Shown: positions 37,801 to 45,309 of the stretch, piece after piece
Layout: each line of letters begins with the position of its first letter
Numbering within the stretch: position 1 is the first letter of the stretch
DNA from: Acanthornis magna
Taxonomy: Eukaryota; Chordata; Aves; Passeriformes; Acanthizidae
Length of the DNA: 64,000 nucleotides
Assembly (NCBI GenBank): GCA_036785705.1
Contig: JAWUZG010000029.1
Coordinates: 17,189,501-17,253,500 of the forward strand
Reading direction: 5' to 3'
Notes under the pieces: model-generated
What the model was told of the DNA's origin: nothing
Database searches by the model: none
The model's input: only the letters and a program-made list of their open reading frames with translations
Made by a program: the position numbers and the translations under genes

Positions 37801-39049
37801 CTCTTTCTGCCTTAAACAAATAAATTAAATAAATCTCTTCAAAGAGCTGCTTCTGCATGTACTTCTAATAATATTATAGGTACACAAAATAGCCCTGTCT
37901 ACTGACATTATAAACAGATGTTTTAGAGAATAAATTAAAGAAGTCTTACAGTCCAGATTTAGAAATTGTTTGTGAAGAATTTACTTTCATTTTGAGAAGC
38001 ATTTAGTGCAGTGCATTAATGAATATCCACATTCCACAAATCATATCTCCTGCATTGTTGTAAGTGCTTAAGAACAATAAAACCCAAACAAACAAAAATA
38101 TGTGCAATTGTACTTACTCTCCATCAATAATTTTTTGCTTCAGTGCAATTAATGCAGCTACATATTCATTTATATTCTGTAAGGAAGAGTCTCAGGTCAG
38201 TAAAGAACTTACACACCAAGAAACAGTACTGTAAATAACCCCAATCTGATTTGCTAATGTGACAGAAAATACAATAATCTGTCTTCTTTTTTCCAGTTCT
38301 CTTGGCGAACAAGTTACTAAATCACCAAAAGTCTGTTCATTTAAATGGAGAACGCAGGCTGCACAAGAAAGTATGCATACTCAAATGAGGCCTTACTACA
38401 AAAGCTCTTCAAACTTTGCCTTTGCAGTAGATTCTATACCAAATCCCTAGAACTTTTCCCCTCAAAATTCAATTAACCTTTGGCAGAATATTAACAATAA
38501 ACATTATCTCACTTGAGTCTACAGATTTTCCAGTTTCTCATCCATACCCATTCTAAGTGTGCCCTGTGAACTCTCAACAGGACCTTCTCTTCATTTAAAG
38601 GAGAAACAAGTATTACCCAAAGCGCAATACTATAAAAATACACGCTCGCTTAAGAGCCTTCAAAGAAGTAAATCATAAGTCCTTACATTGCACCGAAGCA
38701 AAGCCAAAAGGATACGACTAGAAATTTCCGGACAGACCCCACTAGGCACGTCGCAGAGACACGAGCTACTTTTCCACACTTCGCCTGGCTAAAGCTCGAC
38801 ACAGAGCCCGTTTGCCACGCAGACCATCTGCGTTCCCGACGCACCGGGAGCGGTGACTGTGGTACCCGACACTTCCCACCTGCAAGCGGCCTGGCGCAGA
38901 CTCGCTGCCTCGTCCGTGAGTAAAAACCCTACTCCAGCGCCACAGGGACGGCAGTCCGTGCCTACCTGCTGGAGAACACCGCAGTTGGCGCAGTCCCAAG
39001 CGGCGGCCGCAGCCCCGGCCGGCGGCGGCGGCGTTTCCCCGGGCATCAT
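4399..39049 (-). CDS. ICE1: ICE1 N-terminal part, split over 12 exons (gene continues left of window)
   Basis: ICE1 (KIAA0947) is the scaffold of the little elongation complex with ELL, ICE2 and ZC3H8, which supports RNA polymerase II transcription of snRNA genes in Cajal bodies and at histone loci. Ten exons were found by reading the minus strand for GT-AG (once AT-AC) sites with matching phases; they give about 201 codons with no stop. The product starts [10 protein letters not shown] and then forms a Glu/Lys/Leu-rich coiled coil containing [40 protein letters not shown] and [11 protein letters not shown]. These fit the N-terminus of vertebrate ICE1 as I know it. Two more exons at 4.6 and 4.4 kb keep the phase and bring the total to 684 coding bases (228 codons). 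The giant central exon is absent, so the gene must run on to the left. The name rests on recognition, not on a search. Confidence 0.85.
4596..4649 (-). CDS. ICE1: Probable ICE1 exon 11
   Basis: A strong acceptor (ACTTTCTTTCAG) and a GTAGGT donor bound 54 bases. In the phase left by exon 10 it stays open and reads [17 protein letters not shown] plus one base. I do not recognise this peptide in ICE1, so membership rests on splice sites, phase and position. It could be a species-specific or alternative exon. Confidence 0.55.
4843..4877. repeat. (ATTT)n microsatellite
   Basis: About nine ATTT units directly follow a short AAAT-type run, so the two arms can pair as an AT hairpin. Confidence 0.9.
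4878..6283. other. ICE1 intron sequence
   Basis: No gene or full repeat recognised. At 5,780-5,806 it holds a 27-base stretch almost identical to part of the 5' LTR of provirus B (8,931-8,957). Confidence 0.45.
6284..8560. repeat. Composite LTR cluster (family C LTR interrupted by other LTR-like DNA)
   Basis: The left edge TGTCGGAGACTGAAAT and the first ~85 bases match the start of the family C LTRs at 53,057 and 51,930. The match breaks off at 6,371, where TGTCTTGCTTTGAAAGAC begins a second LTR-like element, probably inverted and GC-rich around 6,560-7,110. A third LTR-like piece with AATAAA lies near 7,792. Family C resembles the sequence again from about 7,920 to 8,560, including a T/C-rich stretch. 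No target duplications were resolved and the inner edges are approximate. Confidence 0.5.
8786..9301 (+). repeat. 5' LTR of provirus B
   Basis: 516 bases starting TGAAAGCAATAAGG and ending TTTTTTCTGACA. It contains a TATA-like GATAAAAAG (9,151-9,159) and an AATAAA signal near 9,227. Relative to the 3' LTR it has a replacement/insertion of some 35-50 bases around 8,930-8,985. Elsewhere I counted roughly 25 differences over about 465 bases by eye. Confidence 0.93.
9304..9321 (+). other. Primer binding site of provirus B
   Basis: TGGGAACTTGTCCCGGAT lies two bases after the 5' LTR, where the tRNA primer site is expected, and starts with the TGG that pairs with tRNA CCA. The tRNA was not identified. 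Confidence 0.6.
9517..11190 (+). pseudogene. gag: Provirus B gag (matrix, capsid, nucleocapsid remains)
   Basis: The first frame (9,517-9,843) has MGCSGS at its second Met, a myristoylation signal for membrane targeting, then a matrix-like helical segment. A frameshift near 9,860 leads into 9,882-10,760: an acidic/proline-rich linker, then a p30-type capsid with [19 protein letters not shown] and [12 protein letters not shown]. Stops follow at 10,758 and 10,886. A zinc knuckle remains at 11,140-11,184. Gag would form the particle core. Two or more frameshifts and several stops make it non-functional. Confidence 0.85.
11140..11184 (+). pseudogene. Provirus B nucleocapsid zinc knuckle, altered
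   Basis: Reads [15 protein letters not shown], that is CX3CX4HX4C, where retroviral knuckles have CX2CX4HX4C. The extra residue between the first two Cys and the stop codon just upstream suggest decay. One knuckle is usual in gammaretroviruses. Confidence 0.65.
11309..11601 (+). pseudogene. Provirus B protease
   Basis: An open frame has the aspartic protease active site FLVDTGA (DTG at 11,348-11,356) and ends with the conserved LLGRDLM near 11,550. It would work as a dimer cutting Gag-Pol. This is the least damaged gene of the provirus, but it is cut off from gag by a frame change and followed by a stop. Confidence 0.82.
11602..11800 (+). pseudogene. pol: Provirus B pol, start of reverse transcriptase (left fragment)
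   Basis: Pol sequence between protease and the insertion point; the frame reaching the edge includes [11 protein letters not shown] and leads towards the fingers of reverse transcriptase. It is cut at 11,800 by provirus A and continues at 21,039. The 4 bases ATTG at 11,797-11,800 are duplicated there. Confidence 0.75.
11801..12427 (+). repeat. 5' LTR of provirus A
   Basis: 627 bases from TGATTTAGGGGG to CGCGCCGCA, with an AATAAA signal near 12,372. By hand alignment it differs from the 3' LTR at about 40 positions (6-7%). Confidence 0.93.
12431..12448 (+). other. Primer binding site of provirus A
   Basis: TGGCAAGCAGGTGGGACA starts three bases after the 5' LTR, at the expected place. The matching tRNA was not identified. 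Confidence 0.55.
12449..14340 (+). other. Provirus A leader region without recognised gag
   Basis: GT-rich 1.9 kb between the primer site and protease. No capsid motif, major homology region or zinc knuckle could be read on the plus strand. A short basic stretch near 13,520-13,650 might be a matrix remnant. Either gag decayed beyond recognition or much of it was deleted. Confidence 0.5.
14341..17760 (+). pseudogene. pol: Provirus A pro-pol
   Basis: Protease remains (14,341-14,560) show [13 protein letters not shown] where the DTG active site should be, and LLGRDLL at the end. Reverse transcriptase follows (14,845-15,330) with ILDLKDAFF and the catalytic YVDD at 15,279-15,290, then the connection region (15,504-15,716). 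RNase H spans about 15,730-16,650 and includes IMHIKAHQK and [10 protein letters not shown]. Integrase remains (16,740-17,720) include [11 protein letters not shown] (Asp at 17,030), SSDRGPHF (Asp at 17,150), a Glu near 17,247 and a C-terminal GDYVFVK segment. At least eight stops or shifts interrupt it. Confidence 0.88.
17771..20376 (+). pseudogene. env: Provirus A env-like glycoprotein
   Basis: Starts at an ATG with a hydrophobic leader ([16 protein letters not shown]) and has several N-glycosylation sites such as NGT and NLT. It ends with a membrane anchor ([17 protein letters not shown], about 20,188-20,240) and a cytoplasmic tail of some 40 residues closing at 20,376. Only 17,771-18,094, 19,171-19,569, 19,768-19,995 and 20,143-20,376 are open over any length. 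The span of about 2.6 kb is long for a gammaretroviral env, and I saw no furin site or CX6CC motif. Its family is not recognised. Confidence 0.65.
20401..20410 (+). other. Polypurine tract of provirus A
   Basis: AAAAGGGGGG lies two bases before the 3' LTR, the usual place for plus-strand priming. Confidence 0.75.
20413..21038 (+). repeat. 3' LTR of provirus A
   Basis: 626 bases from TGATTTAGGGGG to CGCGCCTCA with AATAAA near 20,983, followed by the target duplication ATTG. Confidence 0.93.
21039..23958 (+). pseudogene. pol: Provirus B pol, right fragment (reverse transcriptase, RNase H, integrase)
   Basis: Picks up reverse transcriptase in the frame left at 11,800. RT shows VLDLKDAF and LPQGYTESP; after a frameshift near 21,440 comes YVDD at 21,464-21,475. 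The thumb follows (KYLGHILTG). RNase H covers about 22,330-22,750 with FIDGSSRVM and [10 protein letters not shown]. Integrase has an HHCC zinc site (His 22,954 and 22,966; Cys 23,056 and 23,065), then Asp at 23,152, Asp at 23,329 and Glu at 23,437, the D,D(35)E spacing. Its C-terminal domain has GDWVLVK and WHGPFQVLL. Stops at 21,716, 22,747 and 23,119, among others, inactivate it. Confidence 0.92.
24210..25875 (+). pseudogene. env: Provirus B env
   Basis: The surface part is badly broken; open pieces lie at 24,585-24,842 and 25,026-25,286. A furin-type RKKR near 25,187-25,198 marks the surface/transmembrane boundary. Beyond it a heptad region includes [17 protein letters not shown], and [18 protein letters not shown] near 25,456-25,510 resembles the gammaretroviral immunosuppressive segment plus disulfide loop, interrupted by a stop. 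The membrane anchor ([18 protein letters not shown], about 25,665-25,720) is in another frame. A native product would mediate entry; this copy cannot. Confidence 0.82.
25913..25926 (+). other. Polypurine tract of provirus B
   Basis: AAAAAGAGGAGGGA directly precedes the 3' LTR. Confidence 0.75.
25928..26406 (+). repeat. 3' LTR of provirus B
   Basis: 479 bases from TGAAAGGAATAAGG to TTTTTTCTGACA, followed by the CTCTG duplication. It ends about 90 bases from ICE1 exon 10. Confidence 0.93.
26497..26553 (-). CDS. ICE1: ICE1 exon 10
   Basis: A 57-base exon with acceptor TTTTAATAG and donor GTAAGA, encoding [18 protein letters not shown] plus one base. Its donor is about 90 bases from the end of provirus B, so the retrovirus landed almost on the exon edge in the next intron. 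Confidence 0.8.
26642..26681 (-). CDS. ICE1: ICE1 exon 9
   Basis: A 40-base exon between TTTTAACAG and GTAAGTG, encoding [13 protein letters not shown] plus one base. It is less conserved than its neighbours, but it has good splice sites and phases that fit both sides. Confidence 0.78.
26923..27005 (-). CDS. ICE1: ICE1 exon 8
   Basis: An 83-base exon with acceptor TTTTTGAAG and donor GTAAGG. It completes a Glu codon and encodes [18 protein letters not shown] and on to LEKELKKAQ, ending in phase 0. The DF-(K/R)-QL motif followed by a Lys/Glu-rich helix is characteristic of this point in ICE1. Confidence 0.92.
27006..28274. other. ICE1 intron 7, left part
   Basis: No gene or clear repeat. A CAAACAAACAACCAACCAACC low-complexity run lies near 28,155-28,180. 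Confidence 0.5.
28275..28600 (+). repeat. Old CR1 LINE fragment
   Basis: ACTGGAGCACATGACC through to a poor 3' end (CCCCTTCCAACTTCATCTATG) follows the order of the CR1 3' region, but with heavy divergence. Confidence 0.55.
28770..28807 (-). CDS. ICE1: ICE1 exon 7
   Basis: A 38-base exon between TTTTAACAG and GTAACT, encoding [12 protein letters not shown], all coiled coil. Phases match exons 6 and 8. Confidence 0.9.
28808..29990. other. ICE1 intron 6 sequence
   Basis: AT-rich; nothing recognised beyond a short A-run with GGCGGGGGG near 29,810-29,835. Confidence 0.5.
29995..30620 (+). repeat. CR1 LINE fragment, internally deleted
   Basis: Bases 30,130-30,250 read [12 protein letters not shown], a known CR1 ORF2 motif between endonuclease and reverse transcriptase. 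Bases 30,250-30,620 match the CR1 3' end (GGAGTTGGACTCAATGATCC), so the reverse transcriptase part is missing. Confidence 0.75.
31191..32640 (-). repeat. CR1 LINE, reverse transcriptase part and 3' UTR
   Basis: Read on the minus strand, the left end is the CR1 3' tail and 31,800-32,640 holds decayed ORF2, including KISDTVSHN and [13 protein letters not shown], both typical CR1 reverse transcriptase segments. Many stops. It lies in ICE1 intron 6, sense to the gene. Confidence 0.8.
32860..33030 (-). repeat. CR1 LINE fragment
   Basis: CAGCACAGAGAAGCCCAGAA and ACTCCCAGCATGGCCTCATC are CR1 3'-region words in reverse orientation. Confidence 0.6.
33110..33400 (+). repeat. Ancient CR1-like fragment
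   Basis: AAATGCAAAGTGATGCAC followed by an Asn-rich coding echo and AGACAAGGTCATTAGAG fits the RT C-terminal region of old amniote CR1 elements. Confidence 0.45.
34047..34123 (-). CDS. ICE1: ICE1 exon 6
   Basis: Acceptor TTCTTCAG and donor GTGAGT enclose 77 bases: 25 codons starting [19 protein letters not shown] and ending NSDA, plus two bases. It joins in phase to exon 7 and continues the coiled coil. Confidence 0.9.
35124..35235 (-). CDS. ICE1: ICE1 exon 5
   Basis: This 112-base exon lies between a TTTCAG acceptor and a GTGGGC donor. One base completes an Arg codon, then 37 codons encode [16 protein letters not shown] and continue to [14 protein letters not shown], a clear heptad-type coiled coil. 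It ends in phase 0. It is the longest and most diagnostic ICE1 exon in the window. Confidence 0.92.
36007..36025 (-). CDS. ICE1: ICE1 exon 4 (19-base microexon)
   Basis: Starts directly after an AC acceptor (minus strand TTAC then AGCTTCAG) and ends at GTAAGT. With the G left by exon 3 it reads ELQFAE plus two bases of an Arg codon, continuing the conserved segment QKC-x-ELQFA. An AG two bases downstream could be mistaken for the acceptor, but using it breaks the phase with exon 3. Confidence 0.82.
36026..36471 (-). other. ICE1: ICE1 intron 3, predicted U12-type (AT-AC) intron
   Basis: The minus strand has ATATCCTTT at the donor and AC at the acceptor. A branch-site-like ACCTTAAC lies at 36,036-36,043, about a dozen bases from the AC, which is the spacing typical of minor-spliceosome introns. 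No GT-AG pair keeps the frame between the two microexons. These features are seen directly; use of the minor spliceosome is inferred. Confidence 0.82.
36472..36506 (-). CDS. ICE1: ICE1 exon 3 (35-base microexon)
   Basis: The acceptor TTTCTTGCAG is of the ordinary U2 type. The exon supplies the single base that completes the Asp codon left by exon 2, then encodes [11 protein letters not shown]. It is followed not by GT but by ATATCCTTT, the donor consensus of U12-type AT-AC introns. The reading frame continues only if that donor is used. Confidence 0.85.
36800..36850. repeat. (CA/TA)n microsatellite
   Basis: Alternating ACACACATATATATATAT runs within ICE1 intron 2. Confidence 0.85.
36851..38117. 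other. ICE1 intron 2 sequence
   Basis: AT-rich; short AAAT repeats near 37,770-37,800; no gene recognised. Confidence 0.5.
38118..38176 (-). CDS. ICE1: ICE1 exon 2
   Basis: Acceptor CTTACAG and donor GTAAGT flank 59 bases that begin in phase 0 and leave two bases over. The product [17 protein letters not shown] starts the coiled coil and is one of the most recognisable stretches of ICE1. Confidence 0.9.
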
Positions 39050-39600
39050 CGTGCCCGCGCCTCCGCCCAGCCCCGACAGCGACGCTTGTGCGCAGCTCCA
39101 ATGCGTCACATACCGCGCCACCGCCATAGTAAGGACCCAGTTCGCCTTCACCTCCTCGAGAGCGATGCCTACTGCTGCCTGACTAGTAGCAGCAGAAAAG
39201 ACAGCAAAATGTGCTCTCTGCAGAGGCTGAGTGTTGAAAGCAACCGGTGAACAGCGACTTAGCCCAATGAAAGGCCCCGTCTCTGCCACAGCCTTCTACA
39301 AGTACTATTATTTTTTCTTCCTTTAGGTGCGAGCACTTCTGAAGACAGCTGCTGCGGTCCTGGCGCAGGCACGGGATACGGCGGCTTCTTTCACCTGGTG
39401 CGAGAGGCCGGGGAAAGGTGGGGTCTGCGCGCACCGGGCGGCCCGGGCCCGGGCTCGGGTCAGCTGGAGCTGCTCAACGACAGTGCGGCCGCGGGACCAG
39501 GCCGGGCCAAGCCGAGTCGAGTTCCACTGGAGCCGGAATGGCCGAACGTTGGCGTCTGTGATCCGCGACGAGCCTGAGGTGATAGCGAAGTCGGCCGGAA
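38740..39600 (-). promoter_or_regulatory. ICE1: CpG-island promoter and 5' UTR of ICE1
   Basis: GC content and CpG density rise sharply against AT-rich flanks, with GGCGGCGGC-type runs around the start codon at 39,049. No TATA box is evident, as expected for a housekeeping promoter. The transcription start was not located. Open frames on both strands here are composition effects. Confidence 0.75.
38966..39049 (-). CDS. ICE1: ICE1 exon 1 (coding part)
   Basis: Encodes 28 residues starting [10 protein letters not shown] and ending CGVLQQ, followed by a GTAGGC donor. Two ATGs lie in tandem; the first is taken because the family starts MMPGET. A CANC pair (DCANCGVL) matches a conserved Cys pair at this point in the family. 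The exon ends in phase 0 and joins cleanly to exon 2. It lies inside a CpG island, so the promoter and 5' UTR are immediately to its right. Confidence 0.88.
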
Positions 39601-39616
39601 AATTAAGTAAACACAA

Positions 39617-40206
39617 TGTGAAGGAGTAGAAAGTAGGCATTCTTTATTACGCCCTGGACACTTTGGAAGGATATCTCCTCTACTCGAATGTGTGTCATAA
39701 AACTACAGCAGAGCATTCATAACATCATGATTATACATATTCATTACAACATACTTCTTAGCTAATACATAAACATAACTGCCCTAGGACTAATTTGCAT
39801 GTGTCCGCCTCCTATTGGAAGTCCTTTTATGGGGTCTTAGAGGGTCGTCTAAAGGGGTCTCTGATGATCGTACTCGCTGAGTGCCCCAATATTGCACATG
39901 AGCTTTCCTTAAACTTTTCTTTGGGCATGTGCTGTTGCTTCTTATTACATAACTATGCCAAAAAATCCCACTATATTCCTTGTTATCTATTTATCCACTG
40001 GTTCCAGCTATGTTTATCATCCTGTGTACATATTTTTACATTCTTATACCTTTTTTTGCTAGTCTCTCAATCTCAGGAAAATTTCTATTCTCTGTATTAT
40101 CTCCCAGGGGCAAATAGCCCTTGCTGCCTTCTCGCTGCTCCTGTGCTGGTGAAGCTAGAGCTGCCATCTAGACTAGAGCGTACATAGCTGTTGCTATTCC
40201 CTGACA
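39617..40206 (-). repeat. Solo LTR upstream of ICE1
   Basis: Edges TGTGAAGGAG and TTCCCTGACA. On the minus strand it has a TATA-like CCCATAAAAGG near 39,826-39,836 and AATAAA near 39,642. The flanks CACAA and CACAC agree at four of five bases, a weak target duplication, so the ends are tentative. It points towards ICE1, whose start codon is about 570 bases away. Confidence 0.6.
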
Positions 40207-40429
40207 CACACACGCACACCCCTAGTTTTTAAAATGGGAGCATACCACTTCATCTTGCTCATAGTGTCTTGTGGAAATGTAATACTGGCGGCAAGAGATC
40301 AAGCTTTTCATTTTGTCCAGGCATTTATAAAGAGAGGTTTAATATTTAGCATTGCTTGTCATGGCTGCCTGCATTTACCACTTACACTACGTTTTTCTAT
40401 AGTGAGTGAGCCAGGGGAAGACTTTATAT

Positions 40430-40580
40430 AATCACATAATGGTTTGGCTTGAAAGGGACTTTAAAGATCATGTTGTTCCTAGGCTCCTGCCATGGGCAGG
40501 GACACCTGCTGCTAGACCAGGTTGCTTATGTATTTCAGGCCGTACTTTCAATCACTTAGAGGTACGGAAGTTAAAGTAGT
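40430..40580 (-). repeat. CR1 LINE 3' end fragment
   Basis: ATCACATAATGGTTTGGCTTG and AAGGGACTTTAAAGATCATG match the inverted CR1 3' tail. Confidence 0.7.
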
Positions 40581-41390
40581 AACTGCTTACTGTGTTGTGC
40601 CACCCTGTATTACTGTTTGAGGTACATAGCAATCATTCAGTATTTAGTAGACAGGATAGATGGTTGCACACGGTGTGAATTAGTTTGTGATTTTTTTCTA
40701 TTCAGCTCCTGGTGTTGGACTTTATTCATTGAATGCTGCTGCTTACACTTCTAGTCTACCTGAAACTTTCTCCAGCTTACAATGTGTCCAGTTGCTTTTT
40801 CAGTGTTGTCTTCTTTGTAGTTTGTATATATTCCTCAGAGGAATCAATATTCATCTCTAGTTCTGCAGACCATGTTAAATTTCCTTCTGATGAACAATAA
40901 TGTGTACAGCTGCATGGTTATCTGGACCCTGATGAAGACACTGAAACTTTTAACTTCAGTATAAGTGCTCTGATGAAACACAGTATTTCAGGCTTTCTCA
41001 GTCTTTCAACTTTGAGAGCCTTACTACAGTATAATAAAATACTCCTTAGAACAGCAATAGAATTTAAGTGTCAGTGTCACTGGAATGAATTTACCCTCTG
41101 GGATGAGTAAGTTTCTCATGTGAAGTGCCCTTCCAAGGGTATGGAACTGAGTACTACTCATTTTAGATTTGAGAATTTGGGGCTGTAGTCAGGTCAGGAA
41201 ACAAGGCACTATATTGGGTGAGTTACTTGAGGACAGGGTTCTGCAAAAAGAAACCACACTATATCTGAAAGAAATTAATAGATGTTTTCAGAAGAGTTCA
41301 ATGTTTCTTGTAACTATTCATGCTTAAAGTGAAAATGTTACCAAAATTTTGTTTTAACATTAAAGATGTCCAAATTGTCTAGTTTTTTAG
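40581..41390. other. Intergenic sequence
   Basis: No gene or clear repeat recognised. Confidence 0.5.
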
Positions 41391-41392
41391 GC

Positions 41393-44245
41393 TTCACAGA
41401 ATCACAGAATCATTTAAGTCAGAAAAGACCTCCAAGATAATCAAGGCCAACTTTTACCAATCTCCACCTTGTTAACTAGGCCATGGCACTAAGTGCCACA
41501 TCCAATCGTTTCTTGAACACCTCCAGGGACGGTGACGCTATGGCCTCCCTGGGCAGCCCATTCCAATCCTTAACAAGCCTTTCCATGAAGAAATTCGTCC
41601 TATGTCCAAAGTAAACCTCCCCTGGCACAGCTTGAGGCTATGTCCTCTTGTCCTGTAGCTGGTTGCCTGGGAGGAAAGAGACTGACCCCCACCTTGCTAC
41701 AGTCTCCTTTCAGGCAGTTGCAGAGAGCAGTAAGGTCCCCTTGAGCCTTTTCTCCAGGCTAAACAATCCAGTTCCCTCAGCTGCTCCTCAATGGGTTAAT
41801 GCTCTAAACCCTTCACCAGCTTTGTTGCTCTCTTCTGACACACTCCTGCTCCTCAATGTCTTTCTTGAATTGAGGTGCTCAGAATTGGACACTGTACACA
41901 AGGTATAGCTTCACCAGTGCCAAGTATAGGATGGCTATCACTTCTCTTGTCCTTCTGGCCACACTGTTGCTGATACAGGTTAGGATGCCGTTGACCTTCT
42001 TGGCCATTTGGGCAAGTGTGATGGGTGTATGTACAGCCAGCTGTACACCAGCACCCCAACATCCTTTTCTCCTAGGCATCTTTCCAGACACTCTTCCCCC
42101 AGCTGATAGAGCTCCATGGGGTTGCTGTGACCCAAGTGCAAGATCTGGTACTTTGTCTTGGACCTCATACAGTTGGCCTAGGCTTATCAATCCAGCCTGT
42201 CCAGATGCTTCTGCCGAGCCTTTCTAATCTCCAACAAAGCATACACTCCTGCCCAGCTTAGTGCTGACCATGAAATTACTGACAGTGTACTTGATTCCTT
42301 CATCCAGGTCATCAATAAAGATATTAAATAGGGCTGGGCTCAATACTGATCCTCAGGGAACCCCACTAGTGACTGGCCACCAACTGGATGTAACGCCATT
42401 CACCACATCTCTGTTGGCCCAGCCATCCAGCCAGTTCTTAACCCAGTGAAGAGTGCACCTGTCCAAGTCATGGGCTACCAGCTTCTCCATGAGAATGCTG
42501 TGAGAGACAGTATCAGAGGCTTTGCTGAAGTCAGGTAAACACATCCACAGCCTTTCCTCCAATCCACTAGGTGGGTCACCTGGTTATAAAAGGAGATGAG
42601 GTTAGTCAAGCAGAACCTGCCATTCCTAAACCCATGCTAGCTAGGCTTGAGCCCTTGGTATGTTTGATTGCACTCTGGATGATCTGTTCGATAACCTTCC
42701 TGGACACCAAGGCTGATAGGTCTATAGTTTCCTGATTCCTCCTTCCGACACTTCTTGTGGATGGGCCATTGACCAGCCTCCAGATATCTGGGACCTCCCT
42801 GGTTGATCACATCTCATAATAAATGATGGAGAGTTGCTTGGTGAGCTCTTCTGCCAGCTCCCTCAGTACCCTCTCATAAATTCCATCCTAACTCATAGAC
42901 TTATGAATGTGTAAGCGGCTCAGCAGGTCACTCACTGCTTCCTCCTGGATTACAGGGGGGCTATTCTGCTCTCAATTCCTGTCTACCAGCTCAGGGGGCT
43001 GGTTGCCTTGAGGATAACCAGTCTTATTGTTAAAGACTGAGGCAAAGAAGGCCTTAAGTACCTCATTCTTGGCTATGATATTCGCCCCTGTGTTCAATAA
43101 AGGATAGAGATTTTCCTTGGCCCTCCTTTTAGTTTTAATGAATGTGTTTATAAAAAACACTTTTTATTATCTTTCACAGGAGTGCCCAGACTGAATTCTA
43201 GCTAAGCTTTCACCTTTCTAATTTTCTCTCTACTTGTACTCTTCTTGAGTTGCCTGGCCCCTCTTCCAGAGGTCATAAAACTTTTTTCTCTGAGTTCCTG
43301 TTAAAATTATGTTCAGCCAGGCCTTCTTTTTTTTTCCTGCCTGCTCATCTTTTGGCATGTAGGGACAGCCTGCTCCTGCTCCTTTAAGATTTCCTTCTTA
43401 AAGTGTGTCCAACCTCCCTGGACCCCTTTGTTGTTGGTGATTGTTTCCCAGGTGGCTCTCTGAGCCAGGGTCCTGAACAAGCCAAAGTCTGCCCTCTGGA
43501 ATTCCAAGGTAGAGGTTTTGCTTACCCCCTTCCTTACTTCACCAATAATTGAAAACTCATATAATTTTGTGGTCGCTGTGCCCAAGACAGCCTCCAGGCA
43601 CCACAGTTCCCACCAGCCCTTCATTTTAAACAGCAGGTCTAGCAGGGCACCCCCCTTCTTAAGCTCACTTACCAGCTGTGTCAAGAAGTTGTCTTCCACA
43701 CACTCCTAGACAGCATTCTCTCTGCTGTGTTGAGTTTCCAACATATGTCTGGCAAGTTAAAGTGTCTCACAAGAGCAAGGTCTAGTGTAGTTGCACTGTT
43801 TTAAAATCTTTCTCTTCTTTCTCATGGAGAATAGAGATAAGTTGCATTCTTGTGCTTTCTAATCTCATTGTTTTGGTACTGGACACTTCAGCGTTGTAAC
43901 CAATCGTTATAGGGCGTGGAAAAACTATTGACCAATAATTATTAGACTATTAATGGATATATAAAGAAGTTCTTGTAAATAAAGTTTCTCTTTTCGCCAT
44001 CTTGTGTGCTGCCTGCCTGACTTCCCTGCGAGCTTCCGCGAATCTCCACAAATATCAGAAAATCAGAGCAACAGTCTAGGGGTCATGAAACATCAGCCAG
44101 CCTTTTACAGAATACATCATCTGCCTCTTCATCCTGGTTGGGTTGTGTATAACAGACTTCCATCAGGATGTCTGCCTTGTTGGCCTTCCCCAGATTCTTA
44201 CCTATATGCACTCAACCTTGTGAATAATAGCTTTAAGCTGTATAC
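41393..44245 (-). repeat. CR1 LINE, long copy (endonuclease, reverse transcriptase, 3' UTR) interrupted by LTR E
   Basis: The 3' end at 41,393 has two CACAGAAT octamers (inverted). On the minus strand, 44,245-44,080 reads GKANKADILMEVCY (endonuclease); after the LTR insertion come HFNLPDICWKLN and EDNFLTQLVSELKKGGALLD. LKAFFASVFNNKTGYPQGN lies near 43,010-43,080, and 42,353-42,562 reads DFSKASDTVSHSILMEKLV and WVKNWLDGWA (reverse transcriptase). The CR1 product copies its RNA by target-primed reverse transcription; this copy has many stops and a truncated 5' end. Confidence 0.92.
43786..44073 (+). repeat. Solo LTR E inside CR1
   Basis: 288 bases from TGTAGTTGC to GCAACA with a TATA box (GATATATAAAG near 43,957) and AATAAAG near 43,979. 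The exact 6-base target duplication GTCTAG at 43,780-43,785 and 44,074-44,079 points to an alpha/beta-type (ERVK-like) integrase. The CR1 reading frame resumes on the other side. Confidence 0.9.
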
Positions 44246-45304
44246 AGTTGAAACATTCCCTAATGGGAGGAGTGTTCTAAAGGGGAGACCTTCTAAGAAA
44301 GGTCTTACGTTTTAATGCTTCAGACTCTCAATACAAGGCAGAATTAGGCAAGTAAATTATGAAAATTTTGTATTGCGTTTTTTTTGTTACATTCCCATTC
44401 CTTGACAACAAAAAAAATGTTTTAAAACTGTTTTAACACACTGTACAAAAACTGTTTACTAAAAGCATTTCCTTCAAAAAATTAAAATTTTAAAATTTTA
44501 AAATTTAAAAAAAGAGTAGGAAATAATAATGTAAATTATATGTTTGTTTTTTTTAAATTGTACTTAACTTGGTTAGGCCAAGAAGGAGATCGTAGGGTAT
44601 GGAATTCCAGATTCTGCTTCATTATATCTCAACTGATGAGCACCTTAGAGTTCAGAGAAGATACTTGGGGATGCATGGGAAAGGGCAAATATGACCTAAA
44701 AGAGGAGGGTTATAAATCTGGAATTTAAAAGGTCTAGTGAGTTCGACTTATACAGGGCTAAGATCTGTATGCCATGAAGTCCATCACAGAGACTTTGGTC
44801 TCTTTTGTTGATGATAAAACAGAAAATTGGCTGCTCATTTAGCTGTGAATCTCCTCACTGATGAATGGGGCCATTTAAAAATAATGAAATAATGCCTGCA
44901 TGTTTATTGTGTTTATTTAGCAGAACTGAAATAGCTGGCAGCACACAGACATGATTTTTTTACTGTTGCTTATAGAGACAACATAAAATGTCCTTCCTGG
45001 TTTTCATGAATGGTGAACAGAAAGGTGTTGATATTCCCAAAGAATTTCTGTGCAAAAAAACCCCTCAGGTGGTTCATTTACAGAACAAAAGTATCATAAT
45101 TTCATCACGATGAACTGAAGGCAATATTGGTGATAGGTGAAATTAGAAAGACTGAAGAGGAAATGAAGATGCCTAACCATCTTCACAGCTTGTCAACATG
45201 ATGGCATCATGGTCTCTGGCACTCTCAGCTTTATAGCAGAGAAGTTTATTAACTGTAGTAAGTATTAAAGAAATCTACCATGTTTAGATTGAGTATTAGT
45301 TCAA
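44246..45304. other. Intergenic AT-rich sequence
   Basis: Contains a self-complementary AAAATTTTAAAATTTTAAAA tract near 44,483-44,512. No gene seen. Confidence 0.5.
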
Positions 45305-45309
45305 CGAAA

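Noticed and set aside
39327..39629. 100-codon plus-strand frame upstream of ICE1
   Set aside because: Arg/Ala-rich translation of the CpG island; no supporting splice sites or motif. A divergent non-coding transcript remains possible.
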